Positions 33,413 to 44,763 of a stretch of DNA of 64,000 bases are shown here, one piece after another. Position 1 is the stretch's first letter. Every line of letters starts with the position of its first letter. The position numbers and the translations under genes are program-made. Source of the stretch: Rusavskia elegans (taxonomy: Eukaryota > Ascomycota > Lecanoromycetes > Teloschistales > Teloschistaceae). The notes beneath the pieces were generated by a model. That model was not told where the DNA came from and ran no database searches. It saw only the letters and a list, made by a program, of their open reading frames with translations. Location: the NCBI GenBank assembly GCA_011316305.1, contig SAUG01000100.1, forward strand, positions 62,001 to 126,000. Reading direction: 5' to 3'.

Positions 33413-35118
33413 TCATTCTTCGGATGGGATGGCCTTCTCAACTTGCTGACCACCTTTCTTCTGCTGCCTACCCCTTGGTTCCAGTCTGAGGAATTGAGCA
33501 GCAACAATTCCGGAGCCAAACCCGGCCAAATGGGATACGTGGTCAATCTTAGCGTCAGTTCCTGGCATGTACTTGATCAATGGCGATCCCCTTCTCAAGC
33601 GTATAAGATCGAAAGCAACGAGCAAACCCAGCACGAACAATGGCTGGATTGCCTCTGTTGCTGCTGGCGGGAACGGCCAAATGCGGATGCCCTTCCTGAA
33701 GAGCCGTGAGACTTTGCAGCTACAGAGATGGACATGTCTGTCACTTACTCTTTATTTATGTATAGCCATGTAGCCAGAAGGGCAGAAACAGCTCCACTAC
33801 ATCCCAGGGATGCCAGTCCCCAGTTCTTGCGGATAACGGTGTAGACCAGGAGGAACTGCGAAGCGGCGACACCGCAGGCAATGTACAAGGCTAAGAAGGG
33901 CCCGCGACCGATATCCTCATGTACTATGTTTTCTTGTGAGCAAATGTACATCCAGTGGAAAGAGGGAATACTATGGTAATGGCACTTACACTTTGTACCA
34001 ACAAACCACAGAACGGCCATATTCGCAGCCAAATGAGATGAGTGTTGATGGCTGAAAAGGTTGGCTACCATGCTCGTAGCGTACGGGTAGGCTGGCACAA
34101 GGATGAACACCCTGTTCATAAACGCCCATAAGGGGGGCCATCTCCAAGCCAGCCAAACGATACAGTTGATCCCAATGAGTGCTCCAACCGTGGCTGCGGC
34201 CATGGAAATGTTGGGGAAAAGCCGAGCTGCTCGTGAAGGAGGCATATAAGTCAGAGCGAACATCACACAGCAGAAGATCACGCTGACTGCCGTGATCGTA
34301 GCAGGCCCCACCCGTCGGAAGAAGCTGATTTGGGGTACCGAGTTCAGACCTGCTTCTTCCGCCTTTTTCTTGTATCTTTCTACCCATAACCTATCCATTG
34401 ATCGGCGTTCTTCACGTTCTGCCATTGCTTTTGTCGCCGACACGGGCAGATCTAACTGAGCTTCTGCTTCCGCTTTCGCCTTTTCCGCATTCTCTTTGGC
34501 CTGTGTTGCCAAGTTGCGCCTCTTTATTTGATCGATGACGGGATCTCCATACACACTGTCACTTTGTTGCTCTTGGGGTCGAAGCGCGGCCTGTTCTTCG
34601 CGCTCGAGGCGATCGATGATTGCTTGTTCTTCATCCACTGGATAGGTTTTGCGTAGCCATGCGAGGGCCTTCTGCTTCTGTCCTGGGGGAGCAGGTATGT
34701 CCTGGTCAATTGTGCCAGCTAGTCTCTGCTCTTGTATAAGGTGGAGTAGCCGATTGCCTTCTGCATGATGCATGTGCTTGCCGAAGACTGATACGATTTC
34801 ATCCTTCGAGAATTTTTTGAATTTGGTGAGACCCCTAACATTGGGTGAATTGGCGGCCGCATCACGTTTCCGGGATTGTGTCGAGAAACTAGCACTGCCA
34901 GAAAGAATCCTCGTTGGGGACTCATGGGCAGATTGCGCGACCGGACATTTTGTAGCCGCCGGCCAAATCTGATTAGGTGGATAGAACGAACGAATTTGTT
35001 GCTGAGAAGGCTTCGGAATCTTACCAATGGCCGCCGTCCACGAAACAAGAAGCGGCTGTGAAGGCGGACCAAGACCTTTGCACAGAGCACGCCATGAGCC
35101 CGGGCAAACGATGTTCAT
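33413..35118 (-). CDS. PCP1: Mitochondrial rhomboid protease, Pcp1/Rbd1 type
   Basis: Exons 35118-33990, 33923-33749 and 33695-33413 give 528 residues. Intramembrane serine protease of the inner mitochondrial membrane; yeast Pcp1 processes Mgm1 and Ccp1. A basic, Ser-rich N-terminus suits a presequence. A long charged, coiled-coil-like region (NAEKAKAEAEAQLDLP) precedes the membrane part. Rhomboid motifs: the oxyanion-side FSHQHSSHLAANMAVLWFVG, then LGCSGAVSALLATWLYIN with the nucleophile Ser in GxSG (near 417), and KIDHVSHLAGFGSGI with the catalytic His (near 489). The second intron is 53 bp when the TTCAG acceptor at 33,696 is used, giving YINKEKGIRIWPFPPAA. A nearer CTGTAG would leave only 29 bp and a worse match. 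Divergent from the Tma17-like gene by 164 bp. Confidence 0.92.
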
Positions 35119-35282
35119 CTCATGGTAGACTGGGCATAAGCCTTGAAATCCGTCAGAACGATATTATGATATCATTGACGAATCCCTGCAATTTGGGCGT
35201 CTATCATTAGCGCGTCGTTTGGCGCTCAACCTTAATTCCGCTCCCCAGAAGCCAGACATGAATACTATCAGACGATCTCATC

Positions 35283-35747
35283 ATGTCTGCTAGTGCTGTC
35301 CCCATATCGCAATATCGCTTTGCTGAGGCTATCGCTGATCTACCCATCGGCAACCTGCATGCAAAAGCTGCTGAGCTTCGAAATTCAATAGCCCACCTTG
35401 TGCACTCGAACGAGCAACTGCAGCCATTCGCAGATGATGGAGACCGAGATTGCGCTGATGCTATCAAAGAAAATCACGAAGTTATGGCGAGAATGATCGT
35501 CAGAATTGATCTATTGCGGAGGGAAGTGGAACACAGAGGCTTGCCTTGGGGAGAGGATGAGCCTGCTTTTGTGAACGGGAAGTCTGGGGGCCAGACTGTT
35601 CAAGATTCGACACCTATGGAAGTAGAGGTCTCTATCTCGCAAGAGAATCATCCTAACCATCCATTCAGAACGGATGCAGAATTGGCGCAAAGTCTCCGGG
35701 AACAGATGGATGAGGACATGCAAGACGATGATGGCGTACATCTTTGA
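35283..35747 (+). CDS. Tma17-like protein (putative proteasome assembly chaperone)
   Basis: Intronless, 154 residues. The core AAELRNSIAHLVHSNEQL, followed by DCADAIKENHEVMARMIVRI and LLRREVEHRG, matches the two-helix hairpin of the fungal Tma17/Adc17 family. In yeast Tma17 is a stress-induced chaperone of proteasome base assembly. The tail is acidic (MDEDMQDDDG). There are no targeting signals, so cytosol or nucleus is likely. The identification rests on one short conserved region, so function is inferred. It shares a 164-bp divergent promoter with the rhomboid gene. Confidence 0.72.
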   Translation: MSASAVPISQYRFAEAIADLPIGNLHAKAAELRNSIAHLVHSNEQLQPFADDGDRDCADAIKENHEVMARMIVRIDLLRREVEHRGLPWGEDEPAFVNGKSGGQTVQDSTPMEVEVSISQENHPNHPFRTDAELAQSLREQMDEDMQDDDGVHL

Positions 35748-36805
35748 AGGAGCATAGGATAGTTCGAATCGTCGAGGCTTCGTCACTCATCCACCAAGTG
35801 TGTGACGTCGAAACAAAAGAAATCCGTTGAAATCTTAGGCGGCGAGCCTCAAAGCCGAGCACACGTAGGCATGTTCGTATCAAGCAATGGCATCGATAGT
35901 TTTAACCCCCGAACTCTAGAAACCCTTCTGGTCTGATTCTCGATTGATCAACATCAGTGTCTTGGCCATGATACACGACCAGTAAATTGGGTGGACGTCG
36001 ATATAACGGGGAAAACATGACATTGCTATGATGAAGAGTCACGTGTACGTTGATACGAAGTCTTGATGCACGAAACTTGGTGGCGAAAATGGTATCCGAT
36101 GGAAAGTAGAGTAATGAGGGTTCACAGCTTCACAGGAGTATCCCATGCACTGGTGGGTGAGGTCTCTGATATGGCTGGCAATCGAGGTATTGGATGCCTA
36201 CCGGCAACAAATACCTACTCCCAACCCCTGAATCATTGTTAGTACCTCGATCGCTTCAGCATAACTCAACGGGCCCAAAGATTTTCTTGCTATATTTAGT
36301 ATTCCTATACAGGTTAGAAATAGACCATCCAAGCCATTTAGTCAGAACACTCTGTTTCGCTTGTGTTTGAGTGATAATTCAAGAACACAAATCGCGCTAG
36401 TACCCCTCGGGTCTAACAGCATTTTTGTACTGTTTCGCACACGTGATATAGGGCTAGCCCTAGGATTGGCACGCCCTATATCCTTCCTCCCATATTGATC
36501 TCCATAGCATCATCCTTAATCATATACCTTACCTAGTACTACTGTGCACTCCCTTCAAATTTGTTCAGCTATATGAAAGTTTGTGAGCTGCAGCTTACTA
36601 CAGAAATATAGCCCGCAATATAGAATCAACAGCAATCACAGTCATTTGCATTCGTGCTACGTGAGAGATGTCTTGTACATGGGCTATAAATGGTCCTTTG
36701 GGGTCGTCTACTGCCAATTCCCAGCTAACATACGCACCCCTGGTCCCTGACATGTCTGCGACCCCGCTTTCAGATGGACATTTGACACCGGAAAGCAGAT
36801 GACTA
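35748..36805. other. Intergenic 1.06 kb, no supported gene
   Basis: Contains the 3' region of the Tma17-like gene and of verprolin. No open frame of note, no recognisable RNA gene and no repeat was found. Confidence 0.5.
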
Positions 36806-38246
36806 TCATCGAAATTGGCTTAAATCGAGCGGGACGCTACTACCTCGACCAGCTCGATACTTCTTTGCAAACCCGACAAACTCCCGTGGCTTCGGTAATT
36901 GACTTTCTTCCTGAAAGCGCCACCTTGAATCTTCTATTTTTATAGATTCATTTCGACTCGGAGAAATGCTGTCTGCCAAAGGACTTGCACTGTGGCTAGG
37001 ACCCGTACCGTTAGGTAAAGGAGAAAGATTCGAACTCCCTCTCGATCGTATTGAGGGTTGAGAGGGCGGAGGCACTGATGGAGGTGCTGGTGGTGGAGAT
37101 GGGACTGATGAGCTGGACACTGAAGGCGATGACACTGGGGGCGTTGGGGGTGGTGGGGCGGCTGGAGATGGCGGTCCGTTACCGAATGCGTTTCTAGCCG
37201 CTTGCATAGCCAATGATTGCTGCGAATCTGCACCAAATGAGTGCGAATTTGGCGGGTGAGAAGGCGCTGTTCGCACAGGAGATATTCGTGGAGCAGAAGA
37301 AGGGGATGGCGGCGGAGCAAGCGGAGGTGTAGGAGCCGCTGATGATGGGGGTTGAGGAGCCGAAGATGTTGGTGGTGGTGGTGGTGGTGGCGGCGGCGGA
37401 GGAGGCGCTGCGGAAGGTTTTCGAGAAGCTAAAGGCGGAGGGGGAGGTCTCGAGGATCCGGGCAAAGGCGGAGGAGCTCTTGGGGGCGTCACATCTGCAC
37501 TTGAATTGGGCCTCTGAAGCGGTCTTGGTGGAGGTTTTCGGAGATTCGCAACAAGAGGATTCGCTGGCTGAGGGGGTGATGACTCTGTAGTCTGCGGTTT
37601 TGGTCGTAGGGTATTGAGTTTGGGTGCTGTTGGAGGCTTCGGCGCGGAGGATGTTGGGGGTCTTGGGGCTGATATTCTCGAGCTTTCTGGATCAGACGCG
37701 TAAATTGGATCGCGAGAAGCTCCAGTATCCACCCCCGCTCCAGTCCTCTTCAATTTTGGCATGCCCACGCCAGCGAATATGCCTCCAAGTTGAGGGGCGG
37801 AGGGTACAGCGCTGGCATCCTCTGTAGCCCCACCGGTATCACTGTTGCTCCTTCCACGGCTAGCGGTCGAACTCCCTGGTACGGGAGGAGCTAGGCCAGC
37901 AGGTGGTTTGATTATGCTAGGAACAGGAGGCGCTCCCACTGCAGGAACCGCTGATGAGCTACTCACCTTACCGACCTGCGGAGCGGATCGATCATTTGTG
38001 ACGGCCTTTTTTAGCCTTGCGCCTTTAGTGATGTCCGTAAGGAGTGCTCCCTGTCCAACAGTTCAGCCGTTGGTTTTGCTACCAATTCGTGTCGTCCAGA
38101 CAACTCACTCGATCTTTAGCTATTGCCGGGGGAGGGCGAGCAGGCACCGATGCAGGCCCTCCAGGCCCTCCAGGCGGCGGAGGTGGTGGGGGCCCACCAA
38201 AGCCCGGCATAGGAGGTGGAGGAGGTGGAGGAGGGGGCGCAGGCAT
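36806..38246 (-). CDS. VRP1: Verprolin / WIP-family actin regulator
   Basis: Exons 38246-38109 and 38050-36806 give 460 residues. Binds actin monomers and WASP/Las17 at endocytic sites and growing tips. The start MPAPPPPPPPPMPGFGG opens with a profilin-type proline run, which leads over the intron into the WH2 motif GALLTDITKGARLKKAVTND. The middle is proline-rich (runs of 8-12 Pro near residues 260-275) with many PPPxP SH3/EVH1-type sites. The C-terminus carries the WASP-binding block SRWRFQEESQLPKPREFVG and KYRAGRGSSVPLDLSQF, diagnostic for verprolin/WIP. The intron is GTGAGT..GGACAG, 58 bp. Triplet-rich GGT/GGA repeats on the plus strand reflect the proline codons and are prone to length change. 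Confidence 0.9.
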
Positions 38247-38584
38247 ATCGCCGGCGTTGGACCGGAGGTTCTTAGGGAGCTTTGCGTGTCGTAGTCGACT
38301 AGAGATCTATGTAATCCACGGTGCTTGTGCGAGTATGGCGTGCATGACGATCGAAATCGTAGTTCCAAGACGGCGATGCAATAGAGCAGGCCACAGCGTA
38401 CTGATGGTTACAGTGGACCAAGAGGAAATTGATGACAAACAATGACTTTCAAGATAGGTGTAGGGAGAGCGGGACGATTAAAAAATGCTTCTCCGCTCCG
38501 CTCGTGCCAAGCCTGAGAGTAGGTCTTAATCCGATTGAATGTATGTATCTTTCAGAGACTCGGAGGTAGCATGCATGAGGAGAA
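38247..38584. promoter_or_regulatory. Divergent intergenic region
   Basis: 338 bp between the starts of the verprolin gene (-) and the mitochondrial-protein gene (+). No gene is supported; both promoters must lie here. Confidence 0.5.
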
Positions 38585-39847
38585 ATGAGGCACCACTTGC
38601 TGTACCGCAGCCATGCCGCGAAGAATATCATCGAGGGTGTGATTACCAGACGAGCAAGCCGGAAGCATTGTACAGCTTCAGGACGACGTAGCTACTTCGG
38701 GGATGATCTATCACACAGCAGGTCTCCTCCCAAGCTGCAGGACCATTTACCACAACACCCAAGATTGGGCAGTACGATAGCCCAAAAGCGCGTTCCGGAT
38801 TCGACCTCATGTCAATCAATATCGTCGATCATTGAGGATGAAATTCTGGGCAGAGCGCGAATTGTACTGCATTCATCGACAGTCCCTGACACTGCCCAAG
38901 TCGAAGAGCTATTACAAGCATGCGAGGAGTTCGCAAGCCTTATCTCGGAAGACATCCAATCTCTTCGCCAAACCACTAGCAATCAGACCACACCAGCTTC
39001 CAACCTGCTTGCGTTGGAAGAAATCCAAGATAATCCGAGGGCTCGAGATCGGAAGGATGTTTTCTTGACGGTACCTGCGAAGACTGCTGCAGCGCAACTC
39101 ATATCATCAACTGCGCATAAGATTATCACAGATCCGAAGATCTATATCACACCAAAGCTATTGTCGGCCTACGTCAATATCCAGTCATTACTAGGCCGTC
39201 CGAGGTCTTTACCGGAAGTGTTTCAACTCTACGCATCCAAGCCTTTCCCGAAGTCAAAGACAACTCCATTGGTATTCGCCACGCCAAACCCCAACAAGCC
39301 TACAGCACACATTCCCCTATCAGTAGTTGATACCGCCTTGAACGCTGCTATCCAAACCAAAGACCTCCCGCTGTGCTTTGATATCATCAAATACTCAGTC
39401 TGTACTCGTGCATTCCAGTATCATAAATTTCTACGCAGAGCATTCGTTCCAATTTCTGGTGCTGTGTTGGCTCCCTTTGCCGTCTACAAGCTGGCGTCGG
39501 AACTTTCGGGTCACTTGAGCAATATGGACGCCGCCGTGGCAACCGACGTTCTGTTTGCTGGGATCTTGGCGTACGTGGGATTTACGGCCACAATCGGTGT
39601 CGTCGCCGTCACAACTTCCAACGATCAGATGGACCGCGTTACGTGGGCTTCGGGCACGCCCCTCCGGGAGCGCTGGATGAGGGAAGAAGAGAGAATGCTT
39701 ATTGACCGTATAGCTGGGGCTTGGGGATTTCAGCAAAGATCAAGGCGAGGTGAGGAGGAAGGTCCAGATTGGGAAGCTTTACGAGAATGGGTCGGAATGA
39801 GGGGAATGGTCCTAGATCGAACGGAGCTGATGGATGGTATGGAATGA
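38585..39847 (+). CDS. Conserved-looking mitochondrial membrane protein, function unknown
   Basis: Intronless, 420 residues. The N-terminus is rich in Arg, Ser and His without acids for about 40 residues (HAAKNIIEGVITRRASRKH), as in a mitochondrial presequence. A helical middle follows (PKLLSAYVNIQSLLGRPRSL). Two hydrophobic segments lie at about 290-310 (VPISGAVLAPFAVYKLASEL) and 325-345 (LFAGILAYVGFTATIGVVAV). The end is strongly patterned: TWASGTPLRERWMREEERM, AWGFQQRSRRGEEEG and DWEALREWVGMRGMVLD. I believe similar proteins occur across Pezizomycotina, but I cannot name the family with certainty. An inner-membrane assembly or expression factor is possible; no reaction is claimed. Confidence 0.75.
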   Translation: MRHHLLYRSHAAKNIIEGVITRRASRKHCTASGRRSYFGDDLSHSRSPPKLQDHLPQHPRLGSTIAQKRVPDSTSCQSISSIIEDEILGRARIVLHSSTVPDTAQVEELLQACEEFASLISEDIQSLRQTTSNQTTPASNLLALEEIQDNPRARDRKDVFLTVPAKTAAAQLISSTAHKIITDPKIYITPKLLSAYVNIQSLLGRPRSLPEVFQLYASKPFPKSKTTPLVFATPNPNKPTAHIPLSVVDTALNAAIQTKDLPLCFDIIKYSVCTRAFQYHKFLRRAFVPISGAVLAPFAVYKLASELSGHLSNMDAAVATDVLFAGILAYVGFTATIGVVAVTTSNDQMDRVTWASGTPLRERWMREEERMLIDRIAGAWGFQQRSRRGEEEGPDWEALREWVGMRGMVLDRTELMDGME

Positions 39848-40484
39848 GGAGATAGAGAGAATTCGGCTAGCAAGGTTGGGCAAAAGGCACTCAATGACCT
39901 ATTACCCGGATGTCTGGAAAGTGCGCGAACGTCATGTACGGCAGACAGAGCGTCTTTTGTACGCTTGTCGGCATCTTGCTCAGGTATAACGCGTCGCAGC
40001 AGGCACTACTTACAGCGCTTGAGCAGGAACACCAAGAACAAATTTCGCGGACTGGAAAAGAGACGAGGAACTCACGGAGCTATCAAGACGATAATGATCT
40101 GTAGCCTCGGAATTGAGGATTAGCCGTACTCCCTTTTCTGAAGCGTCAATATGGCGATCCGGCCCGGCATCGATAGGAGGAAGAAAAGGGTTGCAGCTTG
40201 ACCGCACGGGCAGAGCACTGTGCAGCAAAGGGCATTCCGGCCATATTGATGTTATCGCCTTGAAATGCCACGTACTGGAGACCCATCGTCGATTTCCGAT
40301 ATGGGTATTGGCTTCTGCTTCTGCGTCTTCAGCGCCAAAATGGATCCAATAAAAAAAATCAACACAGATAATTTGCTACTTTGGTAAAATCCGGGCTTTG
40401 TGCAGACACCGTTCAGGGACAAGCAAAGAGAGAAGCGAGGTTGTCAATGGTACAAAAGTCATGCTTCTTTTATGTACTAAGATC
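39848..40484. other. Convergent 3' regions, no supported gene
   Basis: Short frames on both strands (for example about 70 codons at 40,010-40,228, minus) lack recognisable domains. Nothing else seen. Confidence 0.45.
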
Positions 40485-41578
40485 CTACGCCCTCCCAGCG
40501 GGTCCTATTTGTGTAATCTCGCTGGTTCTTTCCTCGTCACTCCGAAGCGCACACCAACTGGCTATTTCGAGCTTGACAAGAGTCAGCTCAATCTTGGTGC
40601 CCATAATCTTTGAACTGGACTTGGCGGTATCTATCGGCGCAAAGAGCGGCATGGTGGTCTTGTATCGCTTCATGTCTGTAGTCGGAAGGTCCAAAATGAT
40701 TTCGGTTGGCGATGCAAAATCAATCTTAGACCGCTGTTTGTCGACCTTCTTGAGATACAAGCTTGCAATGACGGTTGTGGGAGTTTGGTAAAAGTCGTGC
40801 CTACCGTCCTGGTGGTCAACATTACCGTTGTATTGTAAGACAACATAAACCTCTTACCTAACCGTTTTCAAAGCTTCCTCCCCAACATCCTTTTTGCCAC
40901 TACCGACGAACAAGTGCCTTTTCTTTCGCTTGCAGCCCTCAATTTTCATAAACTCGTCGAATTCCAGCACCCGCCGTTTACAACAGGTCCACCCTTTGCT
41001 CCCCTCGTGGAATAGAGCCTGACCAGGATGATATACACAGTTCTCGTCGCCCCTATCCGCGGATACGGTATCAACAGAGGACGCCGCATTACACCCTCTC
41101 CGGCGACAGGTCTTGTTCGCCGGAATATTTACTGAGGGATCATCAGACTCCGATTCGGGCGGTGGCGCTGACGGGGCGGAAGCTGGTTGCTGGGGTGCTT
41201 GAGGTCTCTGAGAAGCTGAGGGTCCATCAGAATGGCCATCGGTAACAGAAATCGGCTTTGGCGGCGGAGGAGTAACATCCGCGGTGTCTTGGGGTTTTGC
41301 TGTCGGCTCAACGGCGGGTGTATCGTCAACTGTAGAGTGTTTCCCGGTGGTACATGGCGGAATAGAAAGAAATTCGTCAAAGGTCAGGACGCGAGGATTG
41401 CAACATTTCCAGCCTGTCGTTGCAGGTCAGTCTTCGGATTGCCTCAAAGTATATCGCGTCATGGCGTCCAGACACCTTTCTGCCCTTCATGAAAGATTGG
41501 CGGGCCAGGGTGATAGACGCATTCTTCGTTCAGGTCGTTGAAAGTTTTGCCACAGCCCTTGTGCACGCACTTATTCAT
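40485..41578 (-). CDS. CHORD and CS domain protein (Chp1/CHORDC1 type co-chaperone)
   Basis: Exons 41578-41476, 41413-40858 and 40800-40485 give 324 residues. CHORD proteins bind Hsp90 and Sgt1; plant Rar1 and animal CHP/melusin are relatives. CHORD 1 starts at once ([35 protein letters not shown]) and CHORD 2 lies at about 150-210 (CRRRGCNAAS, CVYHPGQALFHEGSKGWTCC), each with the full Cys/His zinc pattern. A Pro/Ser-rich linker joins them. The CS domain follows: FYQTPTTVIASLYLKKVDK, LPTTDMKRYKTTMPLFAPID and SSKIMGTKIELTLVK. Introns have GTGTCT..ACAG and GTAAGA..GGTAG borders; the second acceptor is fixed by joining LKTVR to HDFYQT. Each CHORD spans or borders a splice site. Confidence 0.92.
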
Positions 41579-41826
41579 GGCAACACAGTAGCGTCGTATC
41601 AGGCCGAGAACCTGGGATGTCTATTAACTTGCTAAGGTCTGATTGATTTTTTACGATCAACACAAGTAATTAAGTAGGGAAGACGTCATAGTACTAATCC
41701 AAGCGCCTAACGCTGCACTATACTAAGCGCCAAATAATACGAGTACGAGGATCTTCAACTTGTTACTTGAGGCAAATCATCCAAAATCCGTCCCATAACT
41801 TACGTGATCGCAAATCCCTTATCACC

Positions 41827-42204
41827 ATGCAACTTACAAGAAAACTCATGCAACACTCGGCCAATGTTATACTCTTCACCCGTCCAAACTGCAGTCTCTG
41901 TGAGAGCGCAAAGGTCGTGGTTCAATCTGTGTCACGGCTCAGGAGCTTTGAATATAGCGAAATCAACATCATGTCTCACGGGCAAGAGTCTTGGAAGCGG
42001 TTGTACGAACTTGATACGCCAGTGGTGCGAGTCAAACAAAAAATGGGATTTTCCAGTGCTGCTAACTTCATTTAGGTCCATGTACAGCGAGTTTCTCACA
42101 CCTATGCAAAACCCAATATAACGACCGAACCACGAAAACTCATGCACAGATTCAGTGAAGAAGATCTCGAGTCTTTAATTGAGGAAGCCGAAGGCCACAC
42201 GTGA
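41827..42204 (+). CDS. Glutaredoxin-like protein (DUF836, YDR286C type)
   Basis: Exons 41827-42024 and 42076-42204 give 108 residues. Thioredoxin-fold redox protein with a CxxC site: ILFTRPNCSLCESAK. The intron (GTGCGA..TTTAG, branch GCTAAC) joins YELDTPV to VHVQRV, restoring the cis-Pro motif TPV and the following strand. The C-terminus (LMHRFSEEDLESLIEEAEGH) is the usual helix of the family. An in-frame ATG at 41,767 would add 20 residues with a possible mitochondrial signal; the start at 41,827 (MQLTRKLMQ) fits the family length better. Physiological substrate unknown. Confidence 0.85.
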
Positions 42205-42302
42205 GCAGATTACGATGGATGCTACGAAGTCTCAGCACATTACCCGTCTCGATCAGTGATAGAATTCTGATCAACTTATATTTTTATCTAGAAAGAAGGT
42301 TG

Positions 42303-43431
42303 CTATCTGCCTCGGATCGCCTCTTTTGCCATGTTAAGTGCCGAATGGACATACGAGCCTCTCGCAGACGTCAAAGCAGATTGCAGGGCAGCTGGCAACG
42401 AGGCCGCGTCAGTAGCAACCGAGACCATCTGAAAACCTTGGTCCGCGAACTCCCGAGCCTGATCTCCCGACGTAGCATAGATCCCCGAGGCCTTCTGGTT
42501 CTTCTTGGCCACTCTTTGGATCTTCGCAACAGCCTCCTTGAGCTCATCGTGCATCGTTCCGTCCAGAATCGGGTGGCCGATGTTATTGCCCAGATCGAAC
42601 GGCCCGCAAAACAGCACATCGATCCCCGGGACTCGGGCTATCTCTTCAACCTGTCACTTCGTCAGTTCTGCGGAGTAACGATGCAGTGCTGGTCAGCCAA
42701 TACGTTTTTCAATGCATCTTGAGTCTCGATCTGCACAATGGTGAGTAGGCTTTCATTGGCTTGTTGCAAATACTCTGTCTGCGTAACACCGCCGAACTTG
42801 TCCATTGCAAACGGCGAGCCAAAACCTCTCTGTCCTGCTGGAGGGAATTTGGCCGATCTCACAAGGGATCTGGCATCATCGACTGTATTGAGCAATGGTA
42901 CTATGACTCCATGAGCTGCGTGTTGAGTTTGATTAGTGCTGTCTCGAATTTTAGATGGTCAGACAGAATCCAAGGGTCATTACCGCCAGAATCGAGTGCC
43001 CCTGCCGAAGAGTCTGGTCAGGGTGAAATGATTCTCTTCCAAATAGGGTTGGGTCCTGTCTCACGCACGTTTGACCATCCAGCTTTCGTTCGCGGCTACA
43101 ATTTGTTGGATCAGCAGTCTGGTCCTCATTCATCCGATCGAAATATAAACCGTCTGACCTATTCGCACCAACGGACTCACACCGCAACCAGCAATGGCGG
43201 CAACAGCTTCGTGCATGGCTCCATCTGTGTATCTCATTAGACTGGGTTGGAGGAGCTATTTTCTTAGCCATCACCATCGATGTTGCCATGTTCGGTATCT
43301 ACTACGACCCAATCGAAACCACTGCGGGCAATGATCCTTGAGATGTTGCTGCCAGGAAGCATCTGCCAGGCTCCTAAGCTAAGGCCGGAGCCAGTACGGA
43401 GAGCTTTCTGAAGTCGATTGGCTGCCTGCAT
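42303..43431 (-). CDS. HpcH/HpaI-family aldolase (class II 2-keto-3-deoxy aldolase)
   Basis: Six exons: 43431-43275, 43224-43159, 43095-43069, 43001-42984, 42915-42704 and 42650-42303, giving 275 residues. The family cleaves 2-oxo-4-hydroxy acids to pyruvate and an aldehyde using a divalent metal. Motifs: DWVVVDTEHGNIDDGAM (catalytic His), SPLVRI, ANESWMVKRALDSGAHGVIV, AGQRGFGSPFAMDKFGG, TIVQIETQDALKN (metal-binding Glu) and EEIARVPGIDVLFCGPFDLG (metal-binding Asp). Exon 4 is only 18 nt and encodes the ALDSG piece; every exon border was fixed by these motifs and gives an uninterrupted frame. Start at MQAANRLQ, the first ATG in frame. In fungi such enzymes serve sugar-acid or aromatic catabolism; the exact substrate is open. 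Confidence 0.9.
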
Positions 43432-43808
43432 CGTGGTAGATTGGACAGGATGCACAATTGTCTAGTAGGAAAACGCGCAAGCTTTGATGTTTAAGAACGT
43501 CCACAGGCCTGCGGGTCGTTTGCCCCTTCTTTCTGCAACGTCATAATAGGATAGCATCGGTAGGTGGTGAATAGTATTGATAGGTCTAGCCAATCATTGG
43601 AGAGTATGATGCCAGATTTTGCATAATTATCAATGATTACTCAGAACATTCTCCATCGCGACCGTTGCCAAGCGTTAAAAGACATTGCAACCTTGACACT
43701 GCCAGTCGGTGATTTTGACACGATATTGATCCCGATCTCGCAATCGCCCGCTCAGCTGCGTGACCCTGTCCAAACCATTGACTGTCCCACTCGCCTCATG
43801 CGATCAAT
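43432..43808. other. Intergenic, nothing recognised
   Basis: About 380 bp upstream of the aldolase gene; it presumably contains its promoter. Confidence 0.5.
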
Positions 43809-44252
43809 CTAATGTCCTTGCAACCATACGTCAACAGTAGGTGTCCCTCGAGCATCTACAGCGCAAGCGTGTTTGTACATTGACGGTGCGCCCCAACAGA
43901 AAAGGTTCTCGTAATCACGGCCGACGGGAGAACACTGACGGGGAATCTCCTTTCGTGCGACCAACTCACCAACCTCGTTCTTGGCCAGACTATCGAGCGC
44001 GTCATCCGACCGTCCGATGACCCAGAACCCAGCACCGAAATTAGTCATGGCCTGTATCTGATACGAGGGGAGAATGTTGCCATCTGTGGACTGGTCGATG
44101 AAGACTTGGATGGACAGATCGAATGGACTCAGGTTCGCGGAAGTGTTGTTGGTGGAGTGAAGCATGTATGATGTTGGAGGCTCACCACGCCAAACCAAAA
44201 GGGTGCCCTTTGACGAAAGTGCGCTTCGAAGGGAATACCTTTCACTCCTCAA
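43809..44252 (-). CDS. Doubtful small protein, 147 codons
   Basis: A single open frame starting MRSERYSLRSALSSKG and ending with VDVWLQGH. The composition looks protein-like (SPFDLSIQVFIDQSTDGN, NFGAGFWVIGRSDDALDSL), with three Cys in the C-terminal half, but I recognise no family. No clear intron borders were found, and further exons upstream cannot be ruled out. It could be a real orphan gene or chance. Confidence 0.3.
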   Translation of the reverse strand: MRSERYSLRSALSSKGTLLVWRGEPPTSYMLHSTNNTSANLSPFDLSIQVFIDQSTDGNILPSYQIQAMTNFGAGFWVIGRSDDALDSLAKNEVGELVARKEIPRQCSPVGRDYENLFCWGAPSMYKHACAVDARGTPTVDVWLQGH

Positions 44253-44763
44253 CGTTCAGAGGCAATGGGCGTTTGTAAGATGAGGAGATGCAACAACTAT
44301 TGAGGGGCACAGAGTACTGGTTGAGACGGAAGTTCATCGAGCCAGTACGTTCCGATACTGGCTCCCCAGAACTCGACGAGCATTGACCGAGTCCTGAATC
44401 AGCACACACTGGACTCACCTAAATTTTGCAGCACGCGACCATTAATTCTCCCAAGGGTTTGTAGGGGGAATTGTCCCAGCGTACAGCTCTTGGAAATCAT
44501 CATCATTGGATCAAATTTTCCACATCCCTCACGACTATCCGACTTCCCAAACAAGCTACAGCCATTGGAAAATTAGCAGTGGTCTGGAAAACGTTTGCGC
44601 CGAAGAGCCAAACAACGCATAAGTCTGTGTTCAGATGGATTCTTGCGAGATAGCTTGAATATAATGGCTCAAGATCCTGACCGTATGCAAGCCAGCCAGG
44701 CGCCGAACTCAAATCATTTGTCTAGATGATGACCCGTATGTACTAACTCCACGGACAGTATGC
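44253..44763. other. Intergenic, nothing recognised
   Basis: About 510 bp between the doubtful small frame and EMC5. No domain, RNA gene or repeat is supported. Confidence 0.45.

Noticed and set aside
33720..33748. A 29-bp intron in the rhomboid gene using the near CTGTAG acceptor
   Set aside because: Too short for splicing; the TTCAG acceptor 24 bp on gives a 53-bp intron and a better conserved junction.
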